Below are positions 13,421-27,113 of a stretch of 64,000 nucleotides of DNA, piece by piece (within the stretch, counting starts at the first letter, position 1; the number at the start of each line of letters is the position of its first letter). The notes below the pieces were generated by a model, which saw only the letters and a program-made list of their open reading frames with translations, had not been told where the DNA came from and ran no database searches. The DNA lies in contig NC_085072.1 of NCBI RefSeq assembly GCF_963662255.1, positions 2,236,001 to 2,300,000 of the forward strand. The letters run 5' to 3'. The translations under genes and the position numbers were made by a program. The stretch comes from Cinclus cinclus (lineage: Eukaryota; Chordata; Aves; Passeriformes; Cinclidae).

Positions 13421-13495
13421 GGAGTTGTGCCACGGGAGGGTTAGGCTGGGTATCAGGAGAAGGTTCTTCCCCCAGAGGGTGGTGGGGGCTGGCGA
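13405..13495 (+). mobile_element. Diverged CR1 fragment
   Basis: GGAGTTGTGCCACGGGAGGG followed by GGTTAGGCTGGGTATCAGGA and CAGAGGGTGGT follows the order of the CR1 3' region. It is short and diverged, so the call is tentative. Confidence 0.5.
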
Positions 13496-15564
13496 CCCCC
13501 CTGCCCTTCCCACACACCCCACAGCTTTACAGAGCAGAGCAACAGCCACGTGTGGGGTCCAGCATGGGAACGACCCACCAGACTTTGCTCCCTTTTTATC
13601 AAAAAACAAAATAACCCCTAACAAACCAACTCAAAAACCCTTTTATGAACACCAAACCCAGCAGGAGTGACCTCCGATCTTCAGCCAGGAGAAAAATCAT
13701 CCAGATGAGAACGGAAACTGATTTTTCCCTCCTTGCACTCCCATTTCCACAAGCACTGGCTGGCAGCAGGCTCGGCCTTTACGTGACAGAAGTGGCTGAT
13801 CCATGAACGTGCTTTCCATGGCAAGTAATAAACCAGATTGTTATTTGATTACAGCAGAGCTACCAGGAAAAAAACAGACCACGAAGATGAGGGTATTGTT
13901 CATTAAGGCTCTGTACACCCTGTTCTTCTCCCTGGGTGGATTTGTGGGACCACAAGGCTGGTGGAAACTATCCCGCCTAAAAAATGAAAATTCCTTTAAA
14001 TAATCCCACGTGCTTTTAGGAGAAGGGTAATAGAGTTGAAAAGATGTTGTTAATCACCATTACAACTATCAGTGCCACTTGTAAAGCAACGGAAGGATTG
14101 AAATAAGCACAGGAGGTAGCACTGGAAGTTGCACCGAGGTTCTTTTCCACCGTTCCCGGAGCTCCAGCTCAGCTCCCAGCAGCTGCTCCGCTCTCCCAGG
14201 AAGCGGCTGCATCCCAGTGCCTGGTAGTGATCCTTGTGCATGGTTTGCAAATCTATTTATAAAGCACCGTGGGATCCTTCGGGATGAAAGGAGCTATTCT
14301 AACTCGGGTTTATTTCCCAAAAATGCAACCACAAACTTTCTCACACTGCTCCACTCAGGACGAGCCTGAGCAATCGCGTTTTTTGTGGAGATCTTCTCTG
14401 CCAGCCCTGCCGGAGCACGGGATGGGTCTGGCTGGCAGCACCAGCCCCTTGCCAGGGATATTTGCCACGGGCACCGCCCTTCTGCGGCAGCAGGAGATGG
14501 AGCGATGCCCCTTGGCAGGCGGTGGAAGAGGCAGCAGCTCCAGGGCCGGGATTCCCGTCGGGGATTATCACCCGCGGGCTCCGGCGTTGCTGACATTCCC
14601 GAGCGGGACAGATCCCCAGACCCTTCCCGCTGGACATTCCCGAGCTGACACACAGAGCCCATGATTGTGAGACATGTCAGGAAATGCTGCTCGGGATTAG
14701 AGCTGTCTGCCTGCTGGGGGTGAGGATTTTCCTGCCCCTTTCCCTGCCAGCCGGGTGCTGGGAACAGAGCACAAGGCAGGGGACACAGCACGGTCCCTAA
14801 GGGACAAACCAACGTGTCCTGGGTGCATCCTACAAGTGTCCGCCTCAAGCAGTGCCCCCCCAATCTAGGGAGGGTTTAGCACAAGGAAGGAGAACACTTG
14901 AAGCACCCAAAAATCCCCCAGCACTGACCCCTTACTCTGCTTTTCCCAACACAAGGATTTTCCCACCTGGAAACTGGATCATCACCCACCAGATGATGCC
15001 AAATGTACTTCCCTAAATCACAGTCATAAAAACCATCACTCAGAAATACAGAAATGTGCAGGCCCTGAAATAATTGGCTTTTAAAGGGATAGAGCCAGCT
15101 GACAGGTGAAACGACAGATCCCACACTGGGAAAAACCGAAGGCACTGGTTGGGGCAAAGGGATCTGGTTTTAAGGCAAGCACTGCTGTCCCTGGGTGTCA
15201 AGTCACCCCCTGCTGCAGAGGGGGGACAAGATAAGACCCTGCAGCAGGAGCAGGATCTTCCCACCAGCCCCATCTGAGCCCAACCTGGCACGGCCCCCAC
15301 GAGCCCTGAACGTGCCACCTCTCTGTGCCACCTCCAGAGCGCTTCTGTCTGCTGGCATCCAGGTATAACCCGAATCCCGGCTGCTCTGCCAGCACAGAGG
15401 AGGCATTTGTGTGACAAGATTATGGAGATTAGCCCCATTAGCATAACCAGCTCCTGGGCTGGCCCTAATCCAGAGGGACAAATGCAGCCCAGGCTGTCCC
15501 GAAGGACCTGTGGCAGCTGGGGCACACGATTGTCACCATTGTCCCTGTGCCAGGGTGGACCCAC

Positions 15565-15839
15565 AGGTTGGGGACAGTCCCAGGGGTGACAGTGACCCCA
15601 CCTCATCATCACAGCCCTGGGTTAGAGGTTGGGGACAATCCCAGGGGTGACAGTGACCCCACCTCATCAGCACAGCCCTGGGTTAGAGGTTGGGGACAAT
15701 CCCAGGGGTGACAGTGACCCCACCTCATCATCACAGCCCTGGGTTAGAGGTTGGGGACAATCCCAGGGGTGACAGTGACCCCACCTCATCATCACAGCCC
15801 TGGGTTAGAGGTTGGGGACAATCCCAGGGGTGACAGTGG
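15565..15839. repeat. 61-bp minisatellite, about 4.5 copies
   Basis: Units beginning AGGTTGGGGACAATCCCAGG recur at 15565, 15626, 15687, 15748 and 15809, an exact 61-bp period with very few differences. The high identity suggests recent expansion or homogenisation. It abuts a CpG-rich patch on its right side. Confidence 0.93.
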
Positions 15840-15849
15840 CAGCGCTGCC

Positions 15850-16150
15850 CCCCCCGCCCCTCACTGCTGCTGCTGCTGCCGGGGGCTGGCAGGGCTTTAT
15901 CGGGGTTTCTACGAACGGTGGAAAAACACTTGGGCCACCGAGCGAGAGGCTAAAAGTGGCCGGGGTCAGGGCGAGCAGCTGCCGGGGCCGTGCTGGAAGG
16001 GCCGAGCTCCGCAAGGGTCGGAGCCGCCCCGGCGTGCTCAGCCCGGGCCGGGATTGCATTGCACAGCCCCGGAGCTGGCATGAGGAGCAGCCAGAAATAA
16101 ATCTGTTTGTGTAGCAACTGGAAACACAGCAACGGCAGCGAGGTGAGATG
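15850..16150. other. CpG-rich patch with a donor-like site
   Basis: A G+C-rich stretch directly follows the 61-bp minisatellite and ends with a good 5' splice-site match, GAG|GTGAGA, at about 16141-16146 on the plus strand. No conserved reading frame is recognised. It may be an untranslated first exon, a non-coding RNA promoter or chance composition. Confidence 0.3.
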
Positions 16151-16169
16151 GGACTCTCTTTTTTGGGGG

Positions 16170-16235
16170 TGTTTGTTCGGTTTTTTTGTTGGTTGGTTTG
16201 TTTGTTTGTTTGTGGGTTGTTTTTGGTTGTTTTAT
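16170..16235. repeat. TTTG/TTGG-rich microsatellite
   Basis: A plus-strand run of GTTTGTTTGTTTG and related words, low complexity. It produces only spurious frames. Confidence 0.8.
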
Positions 16236-19200
16236 ACTTGTGTCTTTGGGGGGAAGAGATTTGTTGTAATGAGGTTTTTGCTTGGGATGTAAGCTCCCCG
16301 GAGCATCCACAGGCTGCAAGTGGCAGCAGGATGTCTCCATGGAGGTCTGGGACTCCCAGCAGCATCTTCACTGCCCTTTCATGTACCACAGGTTTTGGGA
16401 TGCTGCATGCACAGAGAAATGCTGGATACAGCACAAAGCAGAACCAGCGGGACGCGGGACAGGCTGGAACCAGGTGTATCCCGATATTTGGGAGACACTG
16501 CTGTGTTCTAGTCCCCTTCCAGCTGTTATTGCACCTTGTGGACTGGGAAAGGGAGTCAGGAATGATTTGGGCTTCCTTGGATGGACTCCTCAGGACCCAG
16601 GATTATGCCCAAAATCCCCTGCAGAAGCAGGAGCCAGGAGGACAGAGCAAGCTCCAAGGCTGACAGACAGAAAACAGGGAAGACGGCCTGATTGAAGTGT
16701 CCAGATGAGTTATATCTCAAATAACCTTCCTGCAAGCACAGGGCAAAGCACAAGGTCACCCCGTGGCTGGGACAGAGCAGTGACAAAGCTCCCACCTCCC
16801 ACACCTGCCAGCCCTGCTGCTGCTGGTACTTAATCCCCTGGCAGTGCCATGTGGGAAGAGCTCTGCAAATGGCATCAGGGAGCTTGGAGAAAGCTTGGGA
16901 AAAGCTGCATTTGTTGTAGCCCTGTGGGAAGGTAAAACATGGGAAGGTAAAACATCTTTCTGTAATGCTGCCACAAAGGGCCATGGATCGGGACCAGGAC
17001 CTGAGAAAGCAGCTCATAAAGGCCAATTTCTGCATTGTGTGTAACTAAAGCCAGCAGTGTGGGTGATGCATGAAGCTCTGGGTTAGTTTAATAGAGGGGG
17101 AAAAATCATCAAAGAATATTTAGAAAGGTTTGTGTCACTCTGGTGCATTTCCCATCACATGGGGATGTGTCAAAGGACCACGTTTAGTCCTGCAAGTGCT
17201 GAAGAGGGGCCTGGAAATAGTTATAGCAAAGCATGTGATCCATTAGACAGGGGAAAAAAAGAAAATCCAGCTTGGAGATTCTGGCTCTCTCTTACCTCTC
17301 CTGTCACCTTATTGCTCCTCTGGAAAGCACAGCCAGTGCCCCCTGAGTGAGGAATGAGATGGTGAGGTGGGTAAAACGCTGTCGTGTCAGCTCAGCTCCA
17401 CGCAACTGGCACTGCTGAAACCTCCTGAATCAGCACCAGCTGGCTGGAAAATGAAAGCTGCTCTGTTTGCTCCCCTCTTGCACCTCCCAAAATAACCAAC
17501 AGCTTCCCTCTCCTCACCCCCTGTGACCACACACACCCCCAGTTCCCCCAGCAATCAGCGAGGGGCTGGCACTGCCAGCGTGTCCTGCTCCCTGTGCCCC
17601 ACAGTGCCCATGTTAATTGGGAATTTTTGAAGATCACCAGGCTGCAAATGCCTGAAAAATGTTGGAGAGCACAGTTTCCCCCTCCCAGTGCCCAGGGTCC
17701 CGTGTGGAGGTTGTGAGGTGCTGTAGGGCACGTCCAGAAAGGAGGAAAATCATCTTAAACCACCCCCACTGTTTCCACTTGTATCTCATCTAAAGAAGAA
17801 ACAGAGCATAAAAAGGTGGGCAGCACGTTTCTCCAGGCTCCTTCAGAAATCCCAGGAGCTGCAGGAGCTGCAGGAGCTGCCCAGCTCTGGCCTCTTTCTG
17901 TCCAGGGTCAGACAGGAGTCGACAGCATCCAGCCCTAACCATGCCAGAGGCTGAGCTCCAGACAGGAAAACAGCAATAAGGGAATTGTGCAGGGGATCTA
18001 CAGGGGATCTACAGCTCCTGTCTCAGAGTCAGCCTCAGACAAAAATAATTATCCCTCTCTGCTTGCTTGCCTGCATTTATTCGTGCTCATGGCTTTGGGA
18101 GCAGAAGAGTTCTGGTGTAAATTACTTGCACGACCTTTCCTGTTTGATGACTTTACAGCTGGCTGCATAATTCCATTTATGCCATCCATCATTAGCACCT
18201 GCTGGAGAGCCTGGCAGCTCCTGTGGTTGGTGCTGCTGTCACCGGGGGCTGTGGCAGCAGCAGGACACAGGACGGGCACACAGGGAGGTGGCAGTGCCCT
18301 GCACAGCTCTGGGCACTGCAGGACACGGCCAAGGACCTTGGGCATTCTCGGTCTGACCCAGCATAGGATTGAGTAAAATCCTTATTTTGTCTTCTCCTCA
18401 CTTTTCACCCACTTTGGACGAGCTCTGAGGCTCATGCTAAGCGTGGCAGGGTGGAAATCATTTCCTCAACTCTTTTCCCTTCCCTGCAAGATCATCCTCA
18501 CGTGGGTGCCCACCACAAAGCCCTTGAAGGCCAGCTGAACTCCACACTCCCAGCAGCTTCTTGGGTGTGAATTCTTGCATTTCCACATCCTCAGCAGCGG
18601 CAGCAAAAAACCACCCAGGGCAAGACCTGGGCTCGTCATTTCCCATCTGGAGAGCTCCTTGCTCACATCCCCCTGCCCAGCACACTGCAGGTGAGGTGTT
18701 CTCACACTGCAATTACAGCTGGGAAGAAATTCCTATTAAATCCAGCCGGGTTGGTGTCACTGCTCCTTCAGTCCCTTCCGTGGGCTAATCAGGCATGTGT
18801 TTCATTGCTCTCAATCCCTTCTCGGTTATGCTTAATTACACTTAATTATTGTAATCACGGTCTCTGCCTTCCTACCTCCAGCCCACTGGCCCGGCACAAC
18901 AATCCTGGGCGATACTGCTGTGCTTGTAAAGCCGAATTCCAGAGCTTCCGAGCCGGTGGCAGGAATGCAAACCCTTACATGGCTCCAGTGCTCTGCCAGC
19001 GGCTGGGGCTGCCTCTGCCTCGGCTTTAGAAAGCTCCTCTCAGCGTTGAAGAATGGACAGACTTAATTCGGGCAGCTATTCCATCCCCGCAGACAAAGGA
19101 AACGAGCCGGATCACACTTAAGGAGCAATTATTTAAATCCTTCTGTCTGCAAGAGGAGAGGGGAAAGCTGCTCGTGCCAGCAATGCCCCATCCCCGAGCT

Positions 19201-19627
19201 CCCCACAGCCACATCCCAAACTCTCCTTATAAGTTCAGATGTCTCTGTCTGCATCTCCACCCGGGAAATCACCTTCATCGTTCCCCTATAAACTCTGGGG
19301 AGAGAAGGATGGGACCACAGGAAAAAATCCGGTCAAGAATATGTGTTTATTTGCTGGGGTTTACACCCAAAATCCAAGTGAAGGGAGCAGGCTTCAGGGG
19401 AAAAGGTGTTTCTGAGCACCTGTCCCAAAAAGTGTTTGCAAAGCCCGTCAGGGTAATTTGACAAGAGGAAAGAAAACAAACCCCGAGCTGCCACCGCTCC
19501 CTCCTCCCCTGTGCCACAGGAGCTGAGTTTACAAAAACCATCAGATGAATCATCCCAGCACCAGCACTCCCAGCTCGCTGATGCTTAAAGGAAACAAAAT
19601 TAGGGGCAAAATTCTCCTCTTTGGTTC

Positions 19628-19830
19628 ACACAGCTCCTGCCGTGGCAGGGACACCGTCCACCATTCCAGGCTGCTCCAAGCTCATCCATCCTGGCCTTGG
19701 ACACTTCAGGGATCCAGGGGCAGCCACAGCTGTGCCAGGGCCTCCCCACCCTCAGTGAAGAATTCTTCCCTAATATCCAATCTAACCCTTCCAGTTTGAA
19801 GCTCTTCTCCCCCATCCTGTCACTACAACA
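19628..19830 (-). mobile_element. CR1 LINE 3'-end fragment
   Basis: GCCGTGGCAGGGACACCGTC, the CTGGCCTTGGACACTTCAGG block, CAGCCACAGCTGTGCCAGG and GAAGAATTCTTCCCTAATAT occur in antisense CR1 order. The extreme 3' tail is missing. Confidence 0.85.
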
Positions 19831-21102
19831 ATTAATAATAATTGGAATACACCACAGGAATAATAAACTCCAGACTTCTGCTCCCCACCTTTGTGCAGAT
19901 CCAGGTTTTTACCAACATCCCTCAGCATGATTTTTGCCAGGCAGAAAGACACAGGTTCAGTTTTGGTGTTGGATTCCTCAGCCCTTCTGCTGGCACCAAA
20001 CATTATTTCCCCTCACAGCACCCAGTGCAGCTCAGACAGCAGAATTGTGGAGACAATCCCTTATCATGTTACATCAACAAGCATTAGAGCAGGGCAGATA
20101 AGCTTATTTTTTAAATCTGAGGTACTTTGCTTGAGGAAACGTCACTCAGAGAGTGTCCCATGGATTCATGGCAGAGCTATACTTGTTTTTATATATATAT
20201 ATTTACAGTTTACAGCTTGCAAACTTTTTAACAATTGGATATTTGCCATTCACCCACATTAAAACAAAGTAAAAATTCACTGTGTTGTCTGCACACTCTG
20301 TGTGTGTAACACACATGGTTTAATCACCCAGGTTGTAGCTGGAGACCTTTTACTGGAGCATGATTTCATCTTCAAACCATCCCAATATCCACTTGTGTAC
20401 AGTAAGTTACCCATTTATAGGTTTCTAATAAAAGCAAATCTTCCCTAAGTGGCTATTACTGGATTTCTCCTTTCAGCCTGGGGATAAGCAGGATTCTGGG
20501 CTTTAAAAAGCTCTCTAGTGGGCTGAATAAGAAAGTGACAACTGAAGAATGTCATGGCAAAACTCCGGTGTGTTCTAATTACAGCACTGTTAACGAGAGG
20601 AACATTTGTCAGACCAGAGCTCCATCACGTTTAGCACAGACACAGAAACCTCCCACTCACACAGTGACAGTTTTCTCTCCTCTCTAGGCAGATGCCACAG
20701 GAGGTGGTGTCTGCTAGCACAAGGTAAGTTCCACCATCTGGAAATAATTACTACTTTTTCTTTTTAATCAAGGACTTTTAGGAATTTGCACACTCGATTG
20801 CTAAAGAAAATGATGTGTTTATTTTCTTTTAAAAATGACCCAAAGTACAACGTGAAGAAATCTGCTCCTTACATTTAGATACACAGTTTGAGACTGGCTG
20901 ATTTCCAGAATGTTCCTCCACAGTTAACATCCACATGCACCTCTGATGTTTTCCACATTCCCCACCCTAGCACACCTCATCACAGTATTTATAATGAAAA
21001 GGCAAAGCTGCAGATTTTAGGGATGCTGACATTTCGTTGGAACATCTGCAATGTGTAAGAACCCCTGAGCTTGTGGTGAGGCAGATGGAGGCTGGTAAAA
21101 CC

Positions 21103-21634
21103 CTGAGTGCTGTGGGTGTGGGCTCTGGGACAGCACAGGCTGCCTGATTTGGAATTAAAAATCCAGGATAACGTTCTGAGCCACGGATTTTACCTGGTAC
21201 AGAGGGAGTTACAGAGCTGGAGGCATCCGTGGCGTTTCAGAACTTGAGGGCTCTCTAGTGGGATGTAGGAGGTGTATTTATTTCCACAAACTGCTGTTAA
21301 ATGAATTTTCAAAAGTAAAAATCAAGTGGTGTCCGTGACTTTCTGGCTCTGCTTAGTTCCCTGACAGGAGGGAACAGCCCGGGGGGATTTGGGATCTCAT
21401 CCCAAGGAACAGGGACAGGAAGAGAGGGAACGGCCTCGGGCTGGGCCAGGGGAGCTCAGGTTGGAATTTCCTCATGGAAAGAGGGTCAGGCCCTCTCCAG
21501 GAAGGTTTGGAGTCCCCATCCCTGGAGGTGTGCAAGGACTGGGCACCGGTCTGTGTGACGAGGTGGGGATCAGGCACAGGTTGGAATTGATGATCCTGGA
21601 GGGCTTTTCCAGCCTCAGCAATTCCAGGATTCAG
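21103..21634 (+). repeat. CR1-tailed dispersed repeat, copy A (DYRK3 3' side)
   Basis: This 532-bp segment matches 32426-32968 along its whole length. Shared blocks, in order, are CTCTGGGACAGCACAGGCTG, GAGTTACAGAGCTGGAGGCA, GGGATGTAGG, GTGACTTTCTGGCTCTGC, CCCTGACAGGAGG, GGGATCTCATCCCA and GATGATCCTGGAGGG. The last 230 bp or so have the order of a CR1 3' region; the first 300 bp I do not recognise. The two copies are in the same orientation and enclose DYRK3. It may be an unusual CR1 subfamily, a composite transposon or a segmental duplication. Confidence 0.8.
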
Positions 21635-24607
21635 TGAAGCACCAAATATAAAATCACGCTGTCCAACCCCCAAAGCTGCCAGGTACCCACAGCTCTGAGC
21701 ACTCAGCACATGCAGAAACCCCAGGATTTTTCAGTAAAGTCTCTGAACACAGTTTGTTTTCATTCTCAGCTGGTGCTGCACACAAGTCCCACAGATCTTT
21801 CCATATTATTTTGGCTCTCCACTTCTACAACGGAATTAAACTTTGGCAGGCAGGGGATTTTTGTATCATTTCAGCAGAGATCTCTGGGTGCAGCATCAGC
21901 CTTTTGCTTGTGTGCCTGGGATTAGCAAGACATTGCTGAGATCATCATATATATGTTTCACAGCCAGGACAGCTTTTGGTATCAAACAAGAAAAAAACCC
22001 AGGAGAGCTGCAGCATGCAGCCAGCAGCCCTTTAAAAAAGACCCCCTGTTTGTTTGAGAGGTAGTTTTGATGATGATGATCATTGCAAAGAAGTTCTACA
22101 ACTGCTTAAAAAGTTTTCAACTGCATGAAAACCCTAACAGGTAAAAAAGACTGTAAGCAATCACTCACTCTTCCACAAAAGTTGTATTAAATTTGTCCAA
22201 TTAATCTGCTGTGAATTCTTAAGTCACTGGTCAACCAGGACTCCCATTCCAGCTGGCTAGGAGGATAAAAACCACCAATGAGGAGTGTCTGTGGTACCCA
22301 GAAAATCTCTAGATTTAGGTTTGGGTCTTTCAGATGTGCTGCTCATACACTGTCATTGTTTTATATAAAAATATTGCTGAGCCAAACAGCTGAAACTGCA
22401 GCCAATGAACACTTGTTACTTGCACCTCTCCCAGGGTACTACAACACTGTATGGAATATTTTGAAACAAGTCTGGGTGACTTTTAGAAATGCAGTGCCTG
22501 ATTTGCTGTAAACACAAGTGATTTGCATGTGGTGACTTCTGAGAACATGACAGAGGTGCCAGTGCTGGCAGCTCAACAAAGCAAAGCCACCACAAAAATA
22601 AAAACTGCTCCGTGTCTATTCAAGACATTTCTCATTTCAAGCTACTTCCAGCATTCTCAGCAGTAGCACAGTTCGTGATGTGATGGCCTCTGGTGATTTC
22701 AGACCTCACCAGGGTTTGGCTTTCCCAAAAACAAGTGTGACTTGGAGGTTTGGCCGTATCTGGTGAGCACAGACACCGAGACCAGCCCTGATAAATGACA
22801 GTGACACAGCCCAGGGTCCCCACGTGTGGCTTGGGAACTCAACAACTCCAGGGTCTGCAGGGAAAATTCCTCAGAGAATATTTATTGGCTCACCTGGAAG
22901 CTATCCCAGTTTGGGAATTCTGCATCAAACAATTCACCAAAAGCAAATGCTTTATGAAGAAACTGGAGATTGGTATTGGAAACAAGACCCCAATATTCTC
23001 AGCTGTGTTTCCTGGGTTAGGAAGAAGTTTCCAACCCAGTAAATATCTGCTGAGGTTGCTTTTCCTTCTCACCCAAATTAGCAATTCACTTAACTATATA
23101 TTTGATTTTCAAATATGGCAGTGCCAAGTAGGTAAGAGCCAGTCTTAAACAAACACCTCGTGCAGTCAGGACATGCTGAACACATTTTCTACATGAAAAG
23201 CCACAGTTTTGCCAGTTAATTGCTTTATCTGCAGCTTCACAGCCCCAGCCTGAAGCAGAATTACTGAGTGTGCACCAGAGGCTGCCACAGGAAGAGTTCC
23301 CTCACAGTCACTTCTTCCCACAAGTCACAGAATTATCATTATTGTTCTAGACTTTTTATAGACAAAATGCTTTTGAACCAGGAGCCTGCTGTGTGTTCCT
23401 GAGCCCTGTTTGTGCTGCTCCCAGCACACCAGCACTGCTCCTTCTGCCAGGCTCCAGCACCATCATCACCTTGTCTTCTCTATAAAATCCTTTTCCATGC
23501 ATCTTTCCTAACAAGCTATTGCTCCTGAAAGGTTCCTTTCTCCTCTCTCACCTGGTGTATTTTGTTAAAAAGAAATGTAAAGGGCAGAAAAGGAAGAAAT
23601 GGATTTCTGGCTTCTGAAAATGTGCCAGATCTGTTAGAGATTCTACTAAAATGGATGGCATCTTCTGCCACTTCCCTCCAGCATCCACTTCCCTGGCTCT
23701 TCATTCAAATAAAACTTCACTCAGCTAAGCAAAATAAAAAATACCAGCCATGTGTGGTTGTAAGTGACCCGTGACAGCCCATCCATGCTGCTTGCTGCAC
23801 GGATAAGGGCCAGACTGTTATTTTAATATCATTTCTAAGCTCATTCAATCGACACTTGTGAAACAAAACAACTCGGAAAAGCTCCACACAGGAGAACCTC
23901 AGTTTAAAGTCCTTTGGAGCTTTGGCTGAGTCTTGTGGAAGTTTCCTGCAGGCCTCCACCCAGTGCTGCAATGACCCAGAGGGGCCAGAGCAGCCCCATC
24001 CCCTCAGGGGAAGGGTCTCCTACTGAACATTTGTTCACCTCATCTTAAAAATCACCCTGGCGACTCCTTTCTTTGCATACCGAGAGCCTCCTTCCTTTAG
24101 CATTCAAAACCTGCTGCAGAGAAAGTCATCACATTTAAAACCTTCTGCTCATAAAAGCTCTAAATTGCATTTGAAGTCCTGTTCAGGCACCTGGCAAGGG
24201 ATCAGATGGTTCTGGAGATGGACCCGGGCCATGAGGCTGCAAGAAGGAACAACCCCAACAAGCTGTGCTGTGGTTGTGGCAGGTCACACCACCCTGGCAT
24301 GTTCTGGAAAGATAAAGGAAGGGGAAATACAAGCTCATGGAGTTCAAGAATGAGAAAACGTAGGCACCCAAAGGCCTGAAGGAAGGCAATTAGACACAAA
24401 GCAGCTCTTCCCATAAAATATTTCCATTTGGATCCGCCAGTCCTTGCACCTTATCAGTCTTTCCTGGTTATGTTTCCAGAGATTTTGTTGAGATTTCAGA
24501 GCACACTCCCAATTATTAATGCGTGTTTCCCCCCCACCCTCTTTTTCCAGTCACAGCCCTGGGCCTGAAAAAGTTTTACTTGTCTGACAGAGGTGGCAGT
24601 TTGCATT

Positions 24608-24613
24608 TTTATT
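24608..24613 (-). terminator. DYRK3: Candidate DYRK3 poly(A) signal AATAAA
   Basis: TTTATT on the plus strand gives AATAAA on the DYRK3 strand about 940 nt after the stop codon, the first canonical hexamer reached. An earlier variant ATTAAA sits at 25402-25397, about 150 nt after the stop. Transcript data would be needed to choose between them. Confidence 0.4.
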
Positions 24614-25547
24614 AAAAGAGCTTTATGTAATTCAATGGAATTCACTCTACACAAAGAGATAATTTTTTGCAATTACCAGAATCTCAAACATGGATATAAA
24701 CCAGCTCTTGAAATTCAACATTTTTGTTTCAGAAACACAGGAAAAACAAAGACACACGTCTGGCAGAACTGATGATGGAAATCTGAGCTCCCAAGAAACA
24801 GATAATTCAACCATTACCTGAACAAAATGGCTCACACTTGTGATGGACCAGGCCTGATCCCAAATTCCCTTAGATTTTTAGGGGAGATATTAGATACAGA
24901 AATTAGTAGTTTCATTTAGATATATCCTGTGTTTCATGGCATTTCTATGCTGCTTTGAAATTTTATCATCTGAGTATTTTCTTTTCCAACAACAAATTCC
25001 TTTGGTGTCTACATCCCATCACATTTTTTTAAAATCCCAGGATAGATAAGGGAAAAGCAATGCAGAGAAATAAAACTCTTCAAACTTATGTAATTTGCAA
25101 GTAAGTTCCTAATGCATTACATTAATGCATTTGTGCTTTTGACAAGAAATTTAAAAACTTTTCCCTGGAACAGAAAGAGTTTGGCTGGAGATAACTGAAA
25201 ACAAAGTTTAAATCAAGTTCCTTTCCTGCCTTAAGCAAAAGAACCTGTTGAACCATGATAAGAAATGGTTCTATTTCTAAGCCAGCACTTCTAAACAGCT
25301 CATCAGCCAAACTGTCCCTGTACTCCCCAGCTGAGTGAACCCTCAGCAGTGGAATATGCACCAGGTGTGAGTGAAGCAACTGGATAAAATCAGCCCTTTA
25401 ATGTGCACATTTTGGACTGATCTTCCAATATTCCAGACCGAGCCCCTAACCAAAAGTAAACCCAACCCTCTGCATTTGATTTCCTCCCACAGCATGAACA
25501 GACAGTTAACACGCACGGGGTGTATCCTGGGAACCCACCCCTCCCCA

Positions 25548-27113
25548 CTAGCTGACCAGTTTGGGGAGCACAGTACACAGAGGGATGTTGCCACTGGGCT
25601 CAGCAGCCAGACTGGCCCTCAGCTTGCTGGGGACTGCAGCCACGGGAGGCAACTTGTTAGCAATTCCTTGGAAGGAACCTGAATAGCTGGAAATCCGTCT
25701 GCCAGAGCTTTTCTCCAAGCTGGCTGCTTTGGGCACCCGTTTGCAGATCCAGGGGTGCCGCAGGGCCTGGCTGGGAATCATTCGTGCAGAAGGATCCCAG
25801 CTGAGGCAGTCCTTCAGGAAACCAGTGAACAAGGGGTCGTCACAGCCCTTCAGAGCTGTCACCCAGTCCTTGTTCCCTGGGGCACCCCGGACCTTGCCCC
25901 GGCGCGTGCGGCTCCCGCTCAGGGTCACCTTCCCGTCCGGCTGTGTCAGCACCGTGCAGTACCGGGGCTGACCCTTGGAGTTGATGAAGTTCTTGGCTCG
26001 CTTGGATTGATCCAAAAGCTTCTGAGGTGGCATTCCAAGAAGTTCCATGATACAGGCCAGCTGGTCTGCCTCGTCCTCTCCAGGAAAAAGAGGGTAGCCA
26101 GTCAAAAGCTCCACCAGAATACAGCCAAAACTCCACATGTCTATGGGCATCCCATAGCGGCTCCCCAGGATCACCTCTGGCGCCCGATAAAACCGGGACT
26201 GGATGTACGTGTAGACTCTTTGGTGCTCAAAACAGCTGGACCCAAAATCTATAACCTTGATTCCACTCCTCCCTTGCTGTTTCAGGAGGATATTTTCTGG
26301 CTTCAAGTCGCAGTGGATGATTTTGTTTCTATAAAGGGCATCCAAACACTGCAGGATGGAGTGAGCGAACTTCCGAACCAGCTGGAGGCTGAAGCCCTGA
26401 AACTTATTCCTTTTAATCAGCTCATACAGGTTCATACTCAAGAGTTCAAAGGTCATGCAGATGTGGTTCCGAAAGGTGAAGCTTTCCAGCATGTGGATCA
26501 CATTCATGCTGCCTGTTTTATCCTGCTTCTTCAGGTGCTCCAGGATCCTGATCTCCTCAGCAGCTTGGCGATGGAACCTCTTCTCATTGCGAACCATCTT
26601 TAAGGCCAGGTGTTGGTGGAGTTTGTGATCATACACTTTAGCAACTTGTCCAAAACTGCCCTTGCCAATGATTTTGAGCACCTCATACCTGTAAGCCAGG
26701 TGGTCGTGGGGCACGTGGATGTAGCTGCCTTGGTCGTCGTCGTAGCCGCTGTTGTTGGGGCCGCCGATCACCCCCTGCCTCTTCTTGGCAGACGGCCCCA
26801 CAAAGTAAATCTCAGAGAAACTAAAGATCTCCTGCTGCTCGTAAGCTGATAGCTGATGTTTGAACTGCCTGACAGCTTCCTCTGGAGCTTGGGAGATGGC
26901 TTTATGTGATTTCAAGGAGCTTCCATTGCCTCTAGCACCCAGGCTCTCTAGGGTTTTCTCTTTCGTCAGGGAAGGGAGAGATCTTTCTGGAGTGAGACCT
27001 GCAGACTGAAGAGCACTGCTCCTTCTGTTGCCAGAGTCCTCAAATAACTGCTCCACTTTGACCTGATTTCCAGTCAGACAGTGATCCTTCATCATGAGTT
27101 TGCTGATAGAAAC
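25548..27113 (-). CDS. DYRK3: DYRK3 coding exon 3 (kinase domain and C-terminus)
   Basis: The acceptor is CCCTTGTAG|GTTTCTATC at 27114/27113. The exon enters in phase 0 with V-S-I-S-K-L and then M-M-K-D; the whole kinase domain and stop are in this one exon. The internal Met pair at 27095-27090 is an alternative start but would delete the conserved DYRK N-terminal motif, so it is not preferred. Confidence 0.95.
   Translation of the reverse strand, partial: VSISKLMMKDHCLTGNQVKVEQLFEDSGNRRSSALQSAGLTPERSLPSLTKEKTLESLGARGNGSSLKSHKAISQAPEEAVRQFKHQLSAYEQQEIFSFSEIYFVGPSAKKRQGVIGGPNNSGYDDDQGSYIHVPHDHLAYRYEVLKIIGKGSFGQVAKVYDHKLHQHLALKMVRNEKRFHRQAAEEIRILEHLKKQDKTGSMNVIHMLESFTFRNHICMTFELLSMNLYELIKRNKFQGFSLQLVRKFAHSILQCLDALYRNKIIHCDLKPENILLKQQGRSGIKVIDFGSSCFEHQRVYTYIQSRFYRAPEVILGSRYGMPIDMWSFGCILVELLTGYPLFPGEDEADQLACIMELLGMPPQKLLDQSKRAKNFINSKGQPRYCTVLTQPDGKVTLSGSRTRRGKVRGAPGNKDWVTALKGCDDPLFTGFLKDCLSWDPSARMIPSQALRHPWICKRVPKAASLEKSSGRRISSYSGSFQGIANKLPPVAAVPSKLRASLAAEPSGNIPLCTVLPKLVS

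Larger units (their letters stand above)
10145..25547. other. Intergenic region MAPKAPK2 to DYRK3 3' end
   Basis: This interval of about 15 kb includes the MAPKAPK2 5' leader at its left end and the DYRK3 3' untranslated region at its right end. I recognised no protein-coding exon on either strand. It contains CR1 fragments (10615, 12526, 13405, 19628), a CR1-tailed longer repeat (21103-21634), a 61-bp minisatellite (15565-15839), a TTTG-rich microsatellite near 16170-16235 and two CpG-rich patches (about 13180-13420 and 15850-16150). The rest is A+T-rich single-copy-looking sequence in which distal enhancers could lie but cannot be identified by eye. Confidence 0.7.
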
